A stretch of DNA of 64,000 nucleotides from Actinoplanes sp. L3-i22 (GCF_019704555.1 NZ_AP024745.1:1-64000), one strand, 5' to 3'; positions 1 through 11,843 are shown, counted from the first letter of the stretch. Made by a program: numbers and translations. Notes: a model not told the origin generated them from the sequence alone.

Positions 1-76
1 GCACGGGCGCCGACAGGCAGAGGAAGGCCGGACACAAGGTCCACCGGGGGTCGGTGGCGATGGGGGTGGCGCGGCG

Positions 77-1975
77 GTGGCCGATCAGGTCGACCTTGGC
101 TTGCTGTGGCAGGACACGCTCAGCGAGTTGTCCGAGGAGATCGCTTCCCGGCAGCAGCGTGCCTATCTCCGATTCACCCGTCTGCGGGCGATCGTCGAGG
201 ACACTGCTCTGCTGTCGGTTCCGGACGCCTACACCCGGGACGTGATCGAGCTGCGACTGCGGCCGGCGATCACCGAGGCCCTCACCCGCCGGCTGAACCG
301 GCCGATCCAGGTCGCCGTCACGGTCCGCCCGCCGGAGGACGGCACCGGCATGCCCGGGACCGTGTACGGCACGCCCATCGAGGACACCGCCGAGCAGGCG
401 CCCCGCGATCCGCAGCCGATGCACTACTCCGACGCGCCCCGGCATCCCGACCCGCGGCCGTACCAGCCCGAGTCGTACCAGCCCGAGCTCCCGGCCTACC
501 CGCCCGAGCAGTCGCAGTATCAGCAGCAGGCCTTCGGCCCGCCGGACCGCGCGCCCGAGCCCTACCCGACCGGGTCCGCGCAGCACTCGTCGCCGTCGCC
601 GTACGGCCGCGGTCTGTCCTCGGGCCGAGACAACCGTGACGGCCGAGATGGCCGGGACGGCCAGGAGGCGCTCTTCGCCGACCCGATGCCGCCCGCGACA
701 CAGGCCAACCGGCAGGGGCCGGCCCGCGCCCAGGAGCGGGGTTCCGATCGGGAGATGCCGCCGGCGCCGAACGAGTCCAACGCGCTGCGGCACCCCGCCG
801 ACCAGGCACACCTGCGGGACAACCAGCGCCATCAGGACGACCGCCGCGACGACCAGATGCCGATGCGCGCCGGTGACAGCGGCCCCGGCCGGGCCCCGAT
901 CGACCTGCGCGGCCCGGGTTCCTCCCCGCGCCCCGGCGGCCAGGACGGGAACCGGCTCAACCCGAAGTACATGTTCGAGACGTTCGTCATCGGCTCGTCC
1001 AACCGCTTCGCGCACGCGGCGTCGGTCGCGGTGGCCGAGTCCCCGGCGAAGGCGTACAACCCGCTCTTCATCTACGGCAGCTCCGGGCTGGGCAAGACCC
1101 ACCTCCTGCACGCCATCGGTCACTACGCAACCACCCTCGGACACGCACGCTCCGTGCGCTACGTGTCGACCGAGGAGTTCACCAACGATTTCATCAACAG
1201 CCTGCGGGACGACAAGACGCAGGCGTTCCAGCGCCGCTATCGCGACGTCGACATCCTGTTGATCGACGACATCCAGTTCCTGGAGAACCGCGAGCGGACG
1301 CAGGAGGAGTTCTTCCACACCTTCAACACGCTCCACAACGCGAACAAGCAGATCGTGATCAGCTCGGACCGCTCGCCGCGGCAGCTGGCCACGCTGGAAG
1401 ACCGGATGCGCACCCGCTTCGAGTGGGGCCTGCTCGCCGACATCCAGCCGCCGGACCTCGAGACGCGCATCGCGATCCTGCAGAAGAAGGCCGCGCAGGA
1501 GCGCATGTACGCCCCCGACGACGTGCTGGAGTTCATCGCGTCCCGGGTCTCCAGCTCAATCCGCGAGCTCGAGGGCGCCCTCATCCGGGTGACCGCGTTC
1601 GCCAGCCTGACCCGCTCCCCGGTACAGCTCTCGCTGGCCGAGGAGGTCCTGCGCGACTTCATGCCGGACGGCGCCGGCCCGGAGATCACCGCGGACCAGA
1701 TCATGGTCTCCACCGCCGATTACTTCGGCGTCTCGCTGGAGGATCTGCGCGGACACTCCCGATCGCGGGTGCTGGTCAACGCGCGCCAGGTCGCCATGTA
1801 CCTCTGCCGCGAGCTGACCGATCTCTCCCTGCCGCGGATCGGCCAGGCCTTCGGCGGCCGCGACCACACCACGGTCATGCACGCCGACCGCAAGATCCGC
1901 CAACACATGGCCGAGCGCCGGTCGCTCTACAACCAGATCGCCGAGCTGACAAACCGGATCAAACAAAACACCTGA
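77..1975 (+). CDS. dnaA: Chromosomal replication initiator protein DnaA
   Basis: 632 aa with a GTG start; a GGGGTGG purine run lies about 7 nt upstream. DnaA binds oriC boxes, oligomerises with ATP and opens the duplex. Domain I is about residues 1-80. It is followed by a ~210-residue Pro/Gln/Arg-rich disordered domain II, unusually long as in Streptomyces and Micromonosporaceae. The AAA+ domain III starts near residue 295, with Walker [10 protein letters not shown] near 334 and Walker B LLIDDIQF. Domain IV ends with the box-reading motif [15 protein letters not shown] near 592. A DnaA-box cluster follows directly downstream, as expected for the actinobacterial origin. Long frames in other phases here are shadows. 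Confidence 0.98.
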   Translation: MADQVDLGLLWQDTLSELSEEIASRQQRAYLRFTRLRAIVEDTALLSVPDAYTRDVIELRLRPAITEALTRRLNRPIQVAVTVRPPEDGTGMPGTVYGTPIEDTAEQAPRDPQPMHYSDAPRHPDPRPYQPESYQPELPAYPPEQSQYQQQAFGPPDRAPEPYPTGSAQHSSPSPYGRGLSSGRDNRDGRDGRDGQEALFADPMPPATQANRQGPARAQERGSDREMPPAPNESNALRHPADQAHLRDNQRHQDDRRDDQMPMRAGDSGPGRAPIDLRGPGSSPRPGGQDGNRLNPKYMFETFVIGSSNRFAHAASVAVAESPAKAYNPLFIYGSSGLGKTHLLHAIGHYATTLGHARSVRYVSTEEFTNDFINSLRDDKTQAFQRRYRDVDILLIDDIQFLENRERTQEEFFHTFNTLHNANKQIVISSDRSPRQLATLEDRMRTRFEWGLLADIQPPDLETRIAILQKKAAQERMYAPDDVLEFIASRVSSSIRELEGALIRVTAFASLTRSPVQLSLAEEVLRDFMPDGAGPEITADQIMVSTADYFGVSLEDLRGHSRSRVLVNARQVAMYLCRELTDLSLPRIGQAFGGRDHTTVMHADRKIRQHMAERRSLYNQIAELTNRIKQNT

Positions 1976-2400
1976 TTCGGTACGCCGAGCAGCGCCCTCA
2001 CCGCAGTGACCCCGCCCCGCCGAGCGACCCATGCCCAGCGGGGCCCGGGCCGCTTCCGGCAACCGGGCTGAATCTCTACTCCAGGTACGCGGTCCCATGG
2101 CCGGCATCGGTCAGCCACGGGCCACGCCACGGCCGGCCCCCGTCGCCTCTCCTCGCCGCGTCGTCCCCGGCCCGTCCACAGCCACGCGCCACCCGCGCCC
2201 GCTGCCCCGCTGCCCACCGCCGTACGCCCGCCCCGCGCCCGCTGCCCCGCCGCCGTGCCCGCGCCCCGCGCCCGCTGCCATGCCCGCGCGTCGGCCCGCG
2301 CGCCGCCGGCCGACGCATCCAGGGCGCCTCTCGCCGTCCACACGGCTGGTCACCTGCCCATGGCCTGGTCAAACGCCGTCCACAGACCCCACGCGCCACG
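1976..2400. other. dnaA-oriC spacer with C-rich repeats
   Basis: Non-coding left shoulder of the dnaA-dnaN intergenic region. It holds no convincing gene, although open frames run through it because of the high GC content. The upper strand is strongly C-rich between about 2150 and 2290. A 15-nt unit CCCGCGCCCGCTGCC recurs three times (about 2192, 2232 and 2265). The first perfect DnaA box begins at 2401. Confidence 0.7.
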
Positions 2401-3245
2401 TTGTCCACAGGATCCACACAGACCTATACACAGGCCCTCGACCCGCTATTCACCCCTAGTCACGAGTCCCAGCAGGCATTTCGCCACTCGACGGCTGGCC
2501 GCCGCCACAGTTATCACCAGGCCCGGCACGGCATCGACCCCGGTTTACCCACAGCCTGGGGCCCCATCGCACAGCTCGCCGCGCCTCCGGCCCGATCCGG
2601 CCCACGCCGCCGGACGGCCCCGGACGCCGGCCGATCTGGGTTTCCCACAGGGACGCCAGTTACCCACAGGCAGGTGACAACGGCATTGAACTGGGACAAC
2701 GCGGAATCCCCACAGTTATCCACCGGTTTTACACGGGGTTGTCCACAGACTCGGCCGCAAATTCGACCCTGAACTGCAGGAATTCACGGTCATCCATGTC
2801 AACTTTTTAGGGCGGCCGGAGCAAAGTTGTCAACGTCGGAACGGGTCTGTTTCGTGCCAACGTTGTCCACAGCTATCCACAGGCGTCCACAGGCTCCCTC
2901 CCCAGACAGTGGATATCTTTTCGCTCGTAACCCACAGATGTGGACAACTTCTGGGGAAATCGATGTGGACAACCACGGAGAGTCATCGGTTAGTCAGGTG
3001 CCTGTGGACGCCTGTGGATTACCTGTTGAAGGATCTGGGGACGACGGGACGGTCACGTGTCTACGTTCATCCACAGGTCGGGGGACAAACCCAGTGGATT
3101 ACCGGTGGATAACCGGTGGACAACGGTGGACAACCCTGTGCGCGGAGCCTGGCTGTGGACACAGACCCCCAGTTTTACCCCGGTTTCCCACATGTGAATC
3201 ACCGGTGGATAACCCTGTGACCTGCAAAAACACGGGTTTTCCACA
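2401..3245. other. oriC: Chromosomal origin of replication oriC (DnaA-box cluster)
   Basis: Dense DnaA-box array. Perfect matches to TTGTCCACA occur on the + strand at 2401, 2739 and 2863, and on the - strand at 2939-2947 and 2964-2972. Single-mismatch boxes occur at 2545, 2660, 2716, 2873 and 3237 (+), and at 3013, 3104, 3115, 3125, 3154 and 3204 (-). That makes at least 16 boxes in about 850 bp. The location between dnaA and dnaN, with no credible coding frame, makes oriC the clear call. Box orientation switches from + to - near 2882-2938. Confidence 0.93.
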
Positions 3246-3875
3246 GTTTGCACAGGACCTATGAAGACGACTAGTTATTTCTCTAATGGAGAACAAAAGA
3301 AATCATCAGCGTGTGGAAAGTTGGTTGGGCCGCTCGCGGAGCGCCTCGGGAGGGCAGAAACCCGCACCGGAAAAGAGGGTCAGGTGCCTAGCCTCGGATC
3401 CCGGAGACTCGCTGCCGATGGGAAGACCGTCGGGAGAGACAGCACCGATGCGCCGCCAACGGAGAACGGTCCAGGACGGCACCGAGCGGATGTGGACGCG
3501 CCCTTCCGGCCCGGTGAAGAGTTAGCCCCGATGAGCGTCGACGCCTCGACCCGCTCCGGACCCCGCCTCAGCGATGGATCGGAAGCAGCCGGGCGTCACC
3601 CGCTCGGTCAGACCATCAGCACCGGAAGAGACCCGACAGCCCGGCGACCCCGGCGCTGTCGTCCGGATCGAAGAGCGTTCAGTCGGAAGAGCGTCAACAT
3701 CGGCCGCCCCCGGCGTTTCGCTTCTCGGGCCGGAGCAAGGCAAGGTAGGGCAGTGCCATAAAGGCTCGGCGGGCCTCGCTCGCCGCACCCGGGGTCGGGC
3801 ACACGTGCACACGGTCAGCGCCATAGAGTTTCAGTGGGCTCCACGCCCCGTAGAGAAAGCATCGCGGAGGACAGC
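3246..3875. other. oriC right flank / dnaN upstream region
   Basis: Non-coding. The segment 3262-3305 is clearly AT-richer than its surroundings (it contains CTAGTTATTTCTCTAATG) and abuts the last DnaA box, so it is a candidate DNA-unwinding element. The rest, to the dnaN ribosome-binding site, is GC-rich and holds only frames without coding character. The dnaN promoter should lie here, but no single convincing -35/-10 pair was identified. Confidence 0.55.
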
Positions 3876-5009
3876 ATGAAGTTCCGGGTGGAGCGAGACT
3901 CGCTCGCCGAGGCCGTGGCCTGGACGGCCAAGAGCCTGCCCAGCCGGCCGTCAGTGCCGGTGCTCGCCGGCGTCCTGCTGCGAGTCACCGACGGCCGCCT
4001 GCAGGTCTCGGGGTTCGACTACGAGGTCTCCAGCCAGGTCTCCGTCGAGGTCCAGGCGGACGCCGACGGCGCCGCGCTGGTCTCCGGCCGCCTGCTCGCC
4101 GAGATCACCAAGGCGCTGCCCGGCAAGCCGGTCGACATCGCCGCGGTCGGCGCCCACCTCGAGCTGGTCTGCGGCAGTGCGCGTTTCACCCTTCCCACGA
4201 TGCCGGTGGAGGACTATCCGACCCTCCCGGACATGCCATCCAGCGCGGGCCTCGTCGACGCCGCTACGTTCGCCTCAGCGGTTTCCCAGGTGGCCATCGC
4301 GGCCGGCCGGGACGAGACGCTGCCGATGATGACCGGGGTCCGGATCGAGCTGAACGGCTCGTCGATGGCGATGCTCGCCACCGACCGCTACCGGCTGGCG
4401 ATGCGCGAGATCGAGTGGACCCCGGACGACCCGGACATCAGCCTGAACGCGCTGGTCCCGGCGAAGACGCTGAACGACACGGCCAAGGCGCTCGGCCCGG
4501 CCGGCGGCTCGGTCACGCTGGCCCTGGCACAGGGCAACGCCGGCGAGGGCATGATCGGCTTCGCGGGCGGCGCCCGGCGGACGACCAGCCGGCTGCTCGA
4601 CGGGGCGAACTACCCGCCGGTCCGCTCGCTCTTCCCGGCCTCGCACAACGCCGAGGCCCGGATCGCCGTCTCGGCCCTGGTCGAGGTCGTCCGACGGGTC
4701 GCCCTGGTCGCCGAGCGCACCACCCCCGTGCTGCTCAGCTTCAGCGAGGACGGTCTGGTCGTCGAGGCCGGCACCACCGAGGAGGCGCGCGCCAGCGAGG
4801 CAATGGAGGCCGCGTTCACCGGTGAGGGGCTGACCATCGGCTTCAATCCGCAGTATCTGATCGACGGTCTGCAGAACCTCGGCGCACCCACCGCGGTCTT
4901 CTCGTTCGTCGACGCGTTCAAGCCGGCTGTGATCTCGCCCGCTGCCGAAAGCGGCGAAATCATCCCGGGATACCGCTATCTGATCATGCCGATCCGGGTA
5001 ACGCGCTGA
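3876..5009 (+). CDS. dnaN: DNA polymerase III sliding clamp (beta subunit)
   Basis: 377 aa. The ATG at 3876 is preceded by GCGGAGG; an upstream in-frame ATG at 3834 would add 14 residues with no homology and is rejected. The product forms the dimeric ring that tethers Pol III to DNA and recruits other clamp-binding proteins. Three repeated clamp folds are recognisable (about 1-120, 130-250, 255-377). The start MKFRVERDSLAEAV and the conserved C-terminal end (YRYLIMPIRV) are typical of the family and of normal length. It follows oriC and precedes gnd and recF. Confidence 0.97.
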   Translation: MKFRVERDSLAEAVAWTAKSLPSRPSVPVLAGVLLRVTDGRLQVSGFDYEVSSQVSVEVQADADGAALVSGRLLAEITKALPGKPVDIAAVGAHLELVCGSARFTLPTMPVEDYPTLPDMPSSAGLVDAATFASAVSQVAIAAGRDETLPMMTGVRIELNGSSMAMLATDRYRLAMREIEWTPDDPDISLNALVPAKTLNDTAKALGPAGGSVTLALAQGNAGEGMIGFAGGARRTTSRLLDGANYPPVRSLFPASHNAEARIAVSALVEVVRRVALVAERTTPVLLSFSEDGLVVEAGTTEEARASEAMEAAFTGEGLTIGFNPQYLIDGLQNLGAPTAVFSFVDAFKPAVISPAAESGEIIPGYRYLIMPIRVTR

Positions 5010-5048
5010 TACTGAGCGAGGATCATTCGCACTTCTAGGGGGAAGACC

Positions 5049-5921
5049 ATGCAACTCGGCCTGATCGGTCTCGGCCGCATGGGTGGCAACATGCGGGAAC
5101 GACTCCGTGCTGCCGGGCACGAAGTCGTCGGATTCGACCAGAACCTGGACATCAGTGACGCCAGCAGCCTGGCCGACCTGGCCGGGAAACTGGCTGCTCC
5201 GCGCGTGGTGTGGACCATGGTTCCGTCCGGCAAGATCACCGAGGACACCATCGACGCCCTCGCCGAGGTGCTGTCGCCCGGCGACGTCATCATCGACGGC
5301 GGGAACTCCAAGTTCACCGACGACGCCCCGCGAGCAGAGCGGCTCGCGAAGAAGGGCATCAAGTACATGGACGTCGGCGTGTCCGGCGGCGTCTGGGGCA
5401 TCACCAACGGCTACGCCCTGATGGTCGGCGGCGACAAGGAGACGGTGGCGCACTGCATGCCGATCTTCGAGGCGCTGAAGCCGGCCGGTGAGTTCGGGTT
5501 CGCGCACGCGGGCGGCCCGGGTGCCGGTCACTACGCCAAGATGGTGCACAACGGCATCGAGTACGGCCTGATGCACGCGTACGCCGAGGGGTACGAGATC
5601 CTCGAGGCGTCCGAGCACGTCGACAACGTGCCCGCGATCATCAAGAGCTGGCGGGAGGGCAGCGTCGTCAAGTCGTGGCTGCTCGACCTGCTGGACCGGG
5701 CCCTCGACGAGGACCCGAAGCTGTCCGCCCTCAAGGGCTACGCGGACGACACCGGCGAGGGTCGCTGGACCGTCGACGAGGCGGTTCGCCTCGCCGTGCC
5801 GGCCCACGTGATCTCGGCGTCGCTGTTCGCCCGGTTCGCGTCCCGCCAGGAGGACTCGCCGGCGATGAAGGCCGTCGCGGCACTCCGTAACCAGTTCGGC
5901 GGCCACGCCGTCAAGCGCTGA
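5049..5921 (+). CDS. gnd: 6-phosphogluconate dehydrogenase, short (decarboxylating) form
   Basis: 290 aa; ATG after an AGGGGGAAG ribosome-binding site. It oxidatively decarboxylates 6-phosphogluconate to ribulose-5-phosphate in the pentose phosphate pathway. The N-terminal dinucleotide fold shows GLGRMGGNM. The substrate region shows GGNSKF and GGPGAGHYAKMVHNG (about residues 155-170, containing the catalytic Lys). The length matches the short, usually NAD-preferring GndA class rather than the ~470-aa class. Its place between dnaN and recF is conserved in actinobacteria; recF starts 3 nt after its stop. Confidence 0.93.
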   Translation: MQLGLIGLGRMGGNMRERLRAAGHEVVGFDQNLDISDASSLADLAGKLAAPRVVWTMVPSGKITEDTIDALAEVLSPGDVIIDGGNSKFTDDAPRAERLAKKGIKYMDVGVSGGVWGITNGYALMVGGDKETVAHCMPIFEALKPAGEFGFAHAGGPGAGHYAKMVHNGIEYGLMHAYAEGYEILEASEHVDNVPAIIKSWREGSVVKSWLLDLLDRALDEDPKLSALKGYADDTGEGRWTVDEAVRLAVPAHVISASLFARFASRQEDSPAMKAVAALRNQFGGHAVKR

Positions 5922-5924
5922 TCG

Positions 5925-7055
5925 ATGCACGTACGCCGGGTCGAGCTCGTCGACTTCCGTTCCTACGAGCGGGTTGCCGTTGATCTCGAACCCGGCGTGT
6001 CCGTGCTGGTCGGCCAGAACGGCATGGGCAAGACGAACCTGATCGAGGCGCTCGGGTACGTGGCCACTCTGGACAGTCACCGGGTGGCCACCGACGCTCC
6101 GCTGGTGCGCTTCGGCGCCACCTCGGCGGTGATCCGCTGCGCGATCGTCCACGATGGCCGCGAGCTGCTGGTCGAGCTGGAGATCGTGCCGGGCCGGGCG
6201 AATCGGGCGCGGCTCAACCGGTCGCCGGTGCGGCGCCCGCGCGAGGTGCTCGGCGCCCTGCGGATGGTGCTCTTCGCGCCGGAGGACCTGGAGCTGGTCC
6301 GCGGCGACCCGTCCGAGCGCCGGCGCTATCTCGACGACCTGCTGGTCGCGCGGCAGCCGCGGTATGCCGGGGTCCGCGCCGACTACGACCGGGTGGTCAA
6401 GCAGCGCAACGCGTTGCTGCGGACGGCGTATCTGACCCGCAAGGTGGGCGGGACCCGTGGGCAGGACCTGTCGACGCTGGCCGTTTGGGATCAGCATCTG
6501 GCCCATCACGGGGCGGAGCTGCTGGCCGGCCGGCTCGAGCTGGCGGCGGCTCTCGCGCCGCATCTGACCAAGGCGTACGACGCGGTGGCGGCCGGCAAGT
6601 CGGCGGCGTCGATCACGTACGCGTCGCGGCTCGGCGACGACGTGACACCGGACCGCGCGGCGCTGCAGACCGCCCTGCTGGACAAGATGCTGGAGCGGCG
6701 GACGGCCGAGATCGAGCGGGGTACGACGCTGGTCGGCCCACATCGCGACGACCTCGCGCTGTCGCTGGGCGAGCTGCCGGCGAAGGGGTACGCGAGCCAC
6801 GGCGAGTCGTGGTCGTTCGCGCTGGCGCTGCGGCTCGCGGCGTACGACCTGTTGCGGTCGGACGGGATCGAGCCGGTGCTGATCCTGGACGACGTCTTCG
6901 CCGAGCTGGACGCCGGCCGGCGTGATCGGCTGGCGGCGCTGGTGTCCGATGCCGCCCAGCTGCTGGTGACGTGCGCGGTGCCGGAGGACGTGCCGGCGGC
7001 GTTGCGCGGCGCCCGCTTCGACGTGACCACCGGAGCCGTGAGCCGTGCGCTCTGA
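5925..7055 (+). CDS. recF: DNA replication/repair ATPase RecF
   Basis: 376 aa, normal for the family. It is an SMC-like ABC ATPase that loads RecA at gaps with RecO/RecR. Walker A is GQNGMGKTN with Lys36; the signature/Walker B region near the C-terminus reads [11 protein letters not shown]. The ATG lies 3 nt after the gnd stop, so the two are probably cotranscribed and translationally coupled. Confidence 0.97.
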   Translation: MHVRRVELVDFRSYERVAVDLEPGVSVLVGQNGMGKTNLIEALGYVATLDSHRVATDAPLVRFGATSAVIRCAIVHDGRELLVELEIVPGRANRARLNRSPVRRPREVLGALRMVLFAPEDLELVRGDPSERRRYLDDLLVARQPRYAGVRADYDRVVKQRNALLRTAYLTRKVGGTRGQDLSTLAVWDQHLAHHGAELLAGRLELAAALAPHLTKAYDAVAAGKSAASITYASRLGDDVTPDRAALQTALLDKMLERRTAEIERGTTLVGPHRDDLALSLGELPAKGYASHGESWSFALALRLAAYDLLRSDGIEPVLILDDVFAELDAGRRDRLAALVSDAAQLLVTCAVPEDVPAALRGARFDVTTGAVSRAL

Positions 7056-7078
7056 CGGCGGTGGGACTACCCACAGCC

Positions 7079-7087
7079 TGTGGACAA
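7079..7087 (-). promoter_or_regulatory. Isolated DnaA box downstream of recF
   Basis: TGTGGACAA, a perfect DnaA box on the minus strand, lies 24 bp after the recF stop and outside oriC. The sequence just before it (ACCCACAGCC) is a degenerate second box. Confidence 0.6.
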
Positions 7088-7307
7088 CTGCTGTGGTGCT
7101 TTGTGGAGATTCGCGGACTTCGCCGGGAATGTGGACGACGATGTGCGCGGGGCGGACGGCCGGCCCGGGAACGGGGCGCCGTTCAGCGGCGCTGAACGGG
7201 CCGTGGAGCGCTCCGGGGTGGGCGATGCCGGGGTCGGTGTGGCTGAATAGGTCCGGCGGGGCTGGTGCGCTTGTTGACGGATCGTCGGCCGGTGTCGTGA
7301 GCGCGGG

Positions 7308-7316
7308 TTATCCACA
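7308..7316 (+). promoter_or_regulatory. Isolated DnaA box before dciA
   Basis: TTATCCACA, a perfect DnaA box on the plus strand, ends 12 bp before the dciA start codon and overlaps its likely translation-initiation region. It could let DnaA repress or sense this gene; that is inference. Confidence 0.6.
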
Positions 7317-7328
7317 GGGGGTGGCGGC

Positions 7329-8192
7329 ATGCCGCGAGCGGTGAGTGGGGCCGGCGGCGGACGGCGCAATCAGCGGCCTGCGGCGGAGACCGGATCGGCC
7401 ACGGGCGGCAACGCGGCTCCGGCCGGCGGGGATCCCGCCGCGGCGAGGAGCGGCGCGAGCGGCGGCGACGAGGCATCCGCGGCCAGGGGTGGCACGGCGG
7501 GCCGCGGCGGCGCTTCCGCGGCGAAAGCCGGCGCGACAGGCAAAGGAACCACGGGCGCGACAGGCAACGGAACCGCAGGCGGGACAGGTAAGGGAACCGC
7601 AGGCGGGACCGGTGACGGGACCGTTGGTGCGACGGGTGGCGGGACCGCTGGGGCGGCCGGTGGCGCGGATGTCGCCGCGGCTGCGGCGGAGGCAGGGAAG
7701 GCCGGGCCGGAGCTGGCCCGCGCGGTGCTGGACGCGGCGCTGACGAAGCGGCGGGCGGCGGCTCAGCAGCCCCGCCGGCGCAATGCCGGCCAGGGCGGGA
7801 AGCGGCTGCGCGGATACTCCGGGCCGGGGCCCGATCCGCGGGACCCGCAGCTGTTCGGCGCGGTGCTGGAGCGCCTGATGAAGGCGCGCGGCTGGGAGCG
7901 GCCGAAGGCCGAGGCGACCGTCTTCGGCGCCTGGGAGAAAGTGGTCGGGGCGGACATCGCCGCGCACAGCCGGCCGATCAAGCTCGATGCCGGGGTGCTG
8001 ACCGTCGAGGCGGAGTCGACGGCGTGGGCGACCCAGCTGCGGATGCTGACCGGCCAGCTGCTCAAGCAGATCGCCGGCGAGGTCGGCCACAACGTCGTCA
8101 ACCGGTTGAACATCCACGGGCCGGCCGCGCCGTCCTGGGCCAAGGGGCCGCGCCGGGTGCAGGGCCGCGGGCCGCGGGACACCTACGGCTGA
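7329..8192 (+). CDS. dciA: DUF721 / DciA-type replication protein
   Basis: 287 aa; ATG with a GGGGGTGG run just upstream. The C-terminal ~120 residues (from about 165) carry the DUF721 fold, including the segments FGAWEKVVGADIAAHSRP and ESTAWATQLRML. DciA proteins help load the replicative helicase in bacteria lacking DnaC. The N-terminal ~140 residues are an Ala/Gly/Thr low-complexity tail with degenerate TGxGTAGG repeats (about 7540-7660). This is longer than in most homologues and presumably disordered. The location downstream of recF is the standard actinobacterial context. Confidence 0.85.
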   Translation: MPRAVSGAGGGRRNQRPAAETGSATGGNAAPAGGDPAAARSGASGGDEASAARGGTAGRGGASAAKAGATGKGTTGATGNGTAGGTGKGTAGGTGDGTVGATGGGTAGAAGGADVAAAAAEAGKAGPELARAVLDAALTKRRAAAQQPRRRNAGQGGKRLRGYSGPGPDPRDPQLFGAVLERLMKARGWERPKAEATVFGAWEKVVGADIAAHSRPIKLDAGVLTVEAESTAWATQLRMLTGQLLKQIAGEVGHNVVNRLNIHGPAAPSWAKGPRRVQGRGPRDTYG

Positions 8193-8269
8193 GGTTTGCC
8201 GTCGGGTGAACTTCCCGGATTTTCTGCTGTTCGTGCAACCAGAACGGCTTTTCCAGCGTCTTAGCCCAC

Positions 8270-8497
8270 ATGGTCCTTCGGCGATTACTGGCCCTGCTCC
8301 TGCCCGTGGCGGGTGTTCTCGCGGCCGCGACGACCCCGGCCTGGGCGGCGGCGTCCGGCGGCTCGGTGCGGGACGGCATGCGCTGGTCGTTGTTCCTGGG
8401 CACCGGGATCGGGGTGCTGCTGCTCGTGATCGTGGGCGAGATGTGGTGGCTGGGCCGTCAGGACGCGCGTGCGTCGGTGGACTCCGACCGCACGTGA
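8270..8497 (+). CDS. Small membrane protein with signal peptide
   Basis: 75 aa. Residues 1-26 look like a Sec signal (RRLLALLLPVAGVLAAA, with a cleavage-type AWA-A). A second hydrophobic stretch at about 43-58 (LFLGTGIGVLLLVIVG) is a transmembrane segment. The short tail is charged. No family is recognised and no clear Shine-Dalgarno is visible. It is followed by a repeated 123-bp element. Confidence 0.55.
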   Translation: MVLRRLLALLLPVAGVLAAATTPAWAAASGGSVRDGMRWSLFLGTGIGVLLLVIVGEMWWLGRQDARASVDSDRT

Positions 8498-8505
8498 CGG
8501 ACGGT

Positions 8506-8628
8506 TGAAGCGCAACCACCCACGCAGAATGAAGGGTGCGGCGATCGTTTTGGACGCGCCAGCGGCCAGATCGCCGTGCCCGGCCCCCGCGGGAGCGGCG
8601 GTCTGTACCCGTCGCCCACATGGGACAT
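8506..8628. repeat. 123-bp dispersed inverted repeat, copy A
   Basis: The reverse complement of 41629-41751 matches this segment over 123 positions with only three mismatches (my manual alignment). It lies in the convergent gap between the small membrane-protein gene and the minus-strand gene ending at 8675. It contains a perfect 8-bp stem, CGGCGATC/GATCGCCG (about 8539-8576), enclosing a GC-rich loop. It has no coding character. Confidence 0.85.
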
Positions 8629-8674
8629 CAATAATTTGATCTTTAATCGGCGGACGGTGACCGAAAACGATCCG

Positions 8675-9241
8675 TCAGTAATCGGCGAAGACCGCGAACC
8701 CGCGCTCCGCGCAGCGGCGGTAGAAACCGGCCAGGACCGCGAGCTCGGTGCGGGCGAAGCTCCAGTGCGGGGCGTTGCCGGCGTCGTCGCGCAGCGCGGC
8801 GAGCCGATGATCGAGCCAGCGCAGCTGCTGCTCGGCGAGCCGGCCCCCGGCGATCGCGGTCCGCATCACCTCGGCGACGGTGTCGAAGGTGACCAGGTCA
8901 CCGAACTTCTCGTGGCCCTCGACGAAGCGCTCCAGGCCGCCGGCGATCCAGGCGCAGCCGTCCGGGTCGATCACCGGGTCCTCGTCCTCGGCGGCCGCGT
9001 CGGTCGCGTAGAGCACGCCGTCCAGGCCCAGGAGCAGGTCGACGAGCTCGGTGTACGCGGTCGCGCGCACCGTGCCGGTCTTCGCGATGTGCAGCGCGAG
9101 GGCGCCGGTGGGCGCGGCGATCTCCGGCGCGTCGGCGATCCCGCCGAAGTCGACGAACTCGGCGGGGGCCACCGGGTCGTAGTACTGGTTCGTCCGCGGC
9201 CAGTGCACCGCGACGTTGTCCAGGCCCTTGTCGTGCGCCAT
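8675..9241 (-). CDS. Conserved protein of unknown function
   Basis: 188 aa on the minus strand; ATG preceded by GAGGAAGG at good spacing. Not recognised. It is acidic (many Asp/Glu), with no signal peptide or membrane segment, so probably cytosolic. The C-terminal third is helical, with aromatic/Arg-rich stretches (HWSFARTELAVLAGFYRRC). It lies between the origin core and gyrB and reads away from gyrB. Confidence 0.75.
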   Translation of the reverse strand: MAHDKGLDNVAVHWPRTNQYYDPVAPAEFVDFGGIADAPEIAAPTGALALHIAKTGTVRATAYTELVDLLLGLDGVLYATDAAAEDEDPVIDPDGCAWIAGGLERFVEGHEKFGDLVTFDTVAEVMRTAIAGGRLAEQQLRWLDHRLAALRDDAGNAPHWSFARTELAVLAGFYRRCAERGFAVFADY

Positions 9242-11719
<2,478 letters not shown>

Positions 11720-11745
11720 TCCTCCGGACTGACACTGCTGGTCAT

Positions 11746-11786
11746 GTGTCCACAGCGATGGGCACATTTCCACAGTGTTATCCACA
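11746..11786 (+). promoter_or_regulatory. DnaA-box group between gyrB and gyrA
   Basis: Three box-like sites lie in 41 bp: GTGTCCACA (11746), ATTTCCACA (about 11766) and perfect TTATCCACA (11778). All are on the plus strand, about 60-100 bp before the gyrA start. Confidence 0.55.
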
Positions 11787-11843
11787 GCAATTCGCGGGTC
11801 TTTGACCGAATTTGTCTGGCTTCACCTTGAGTAAGGGTTAACA

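Noticed and set aside
2827..3761. Open frames inside oriC
   Set aside because: They run through the DnaA-box array, and their residues simply translate TCCACA/TGTGGA repeats.
4275..6800. 841-codon antisense open frame over dnaN, gnd and recF
   Set aside because: It is the mirror of three confidently identified genes. Long antisense frames are expected at ~70% GC, and the translation is Arg/His/Asp-rich without domains.
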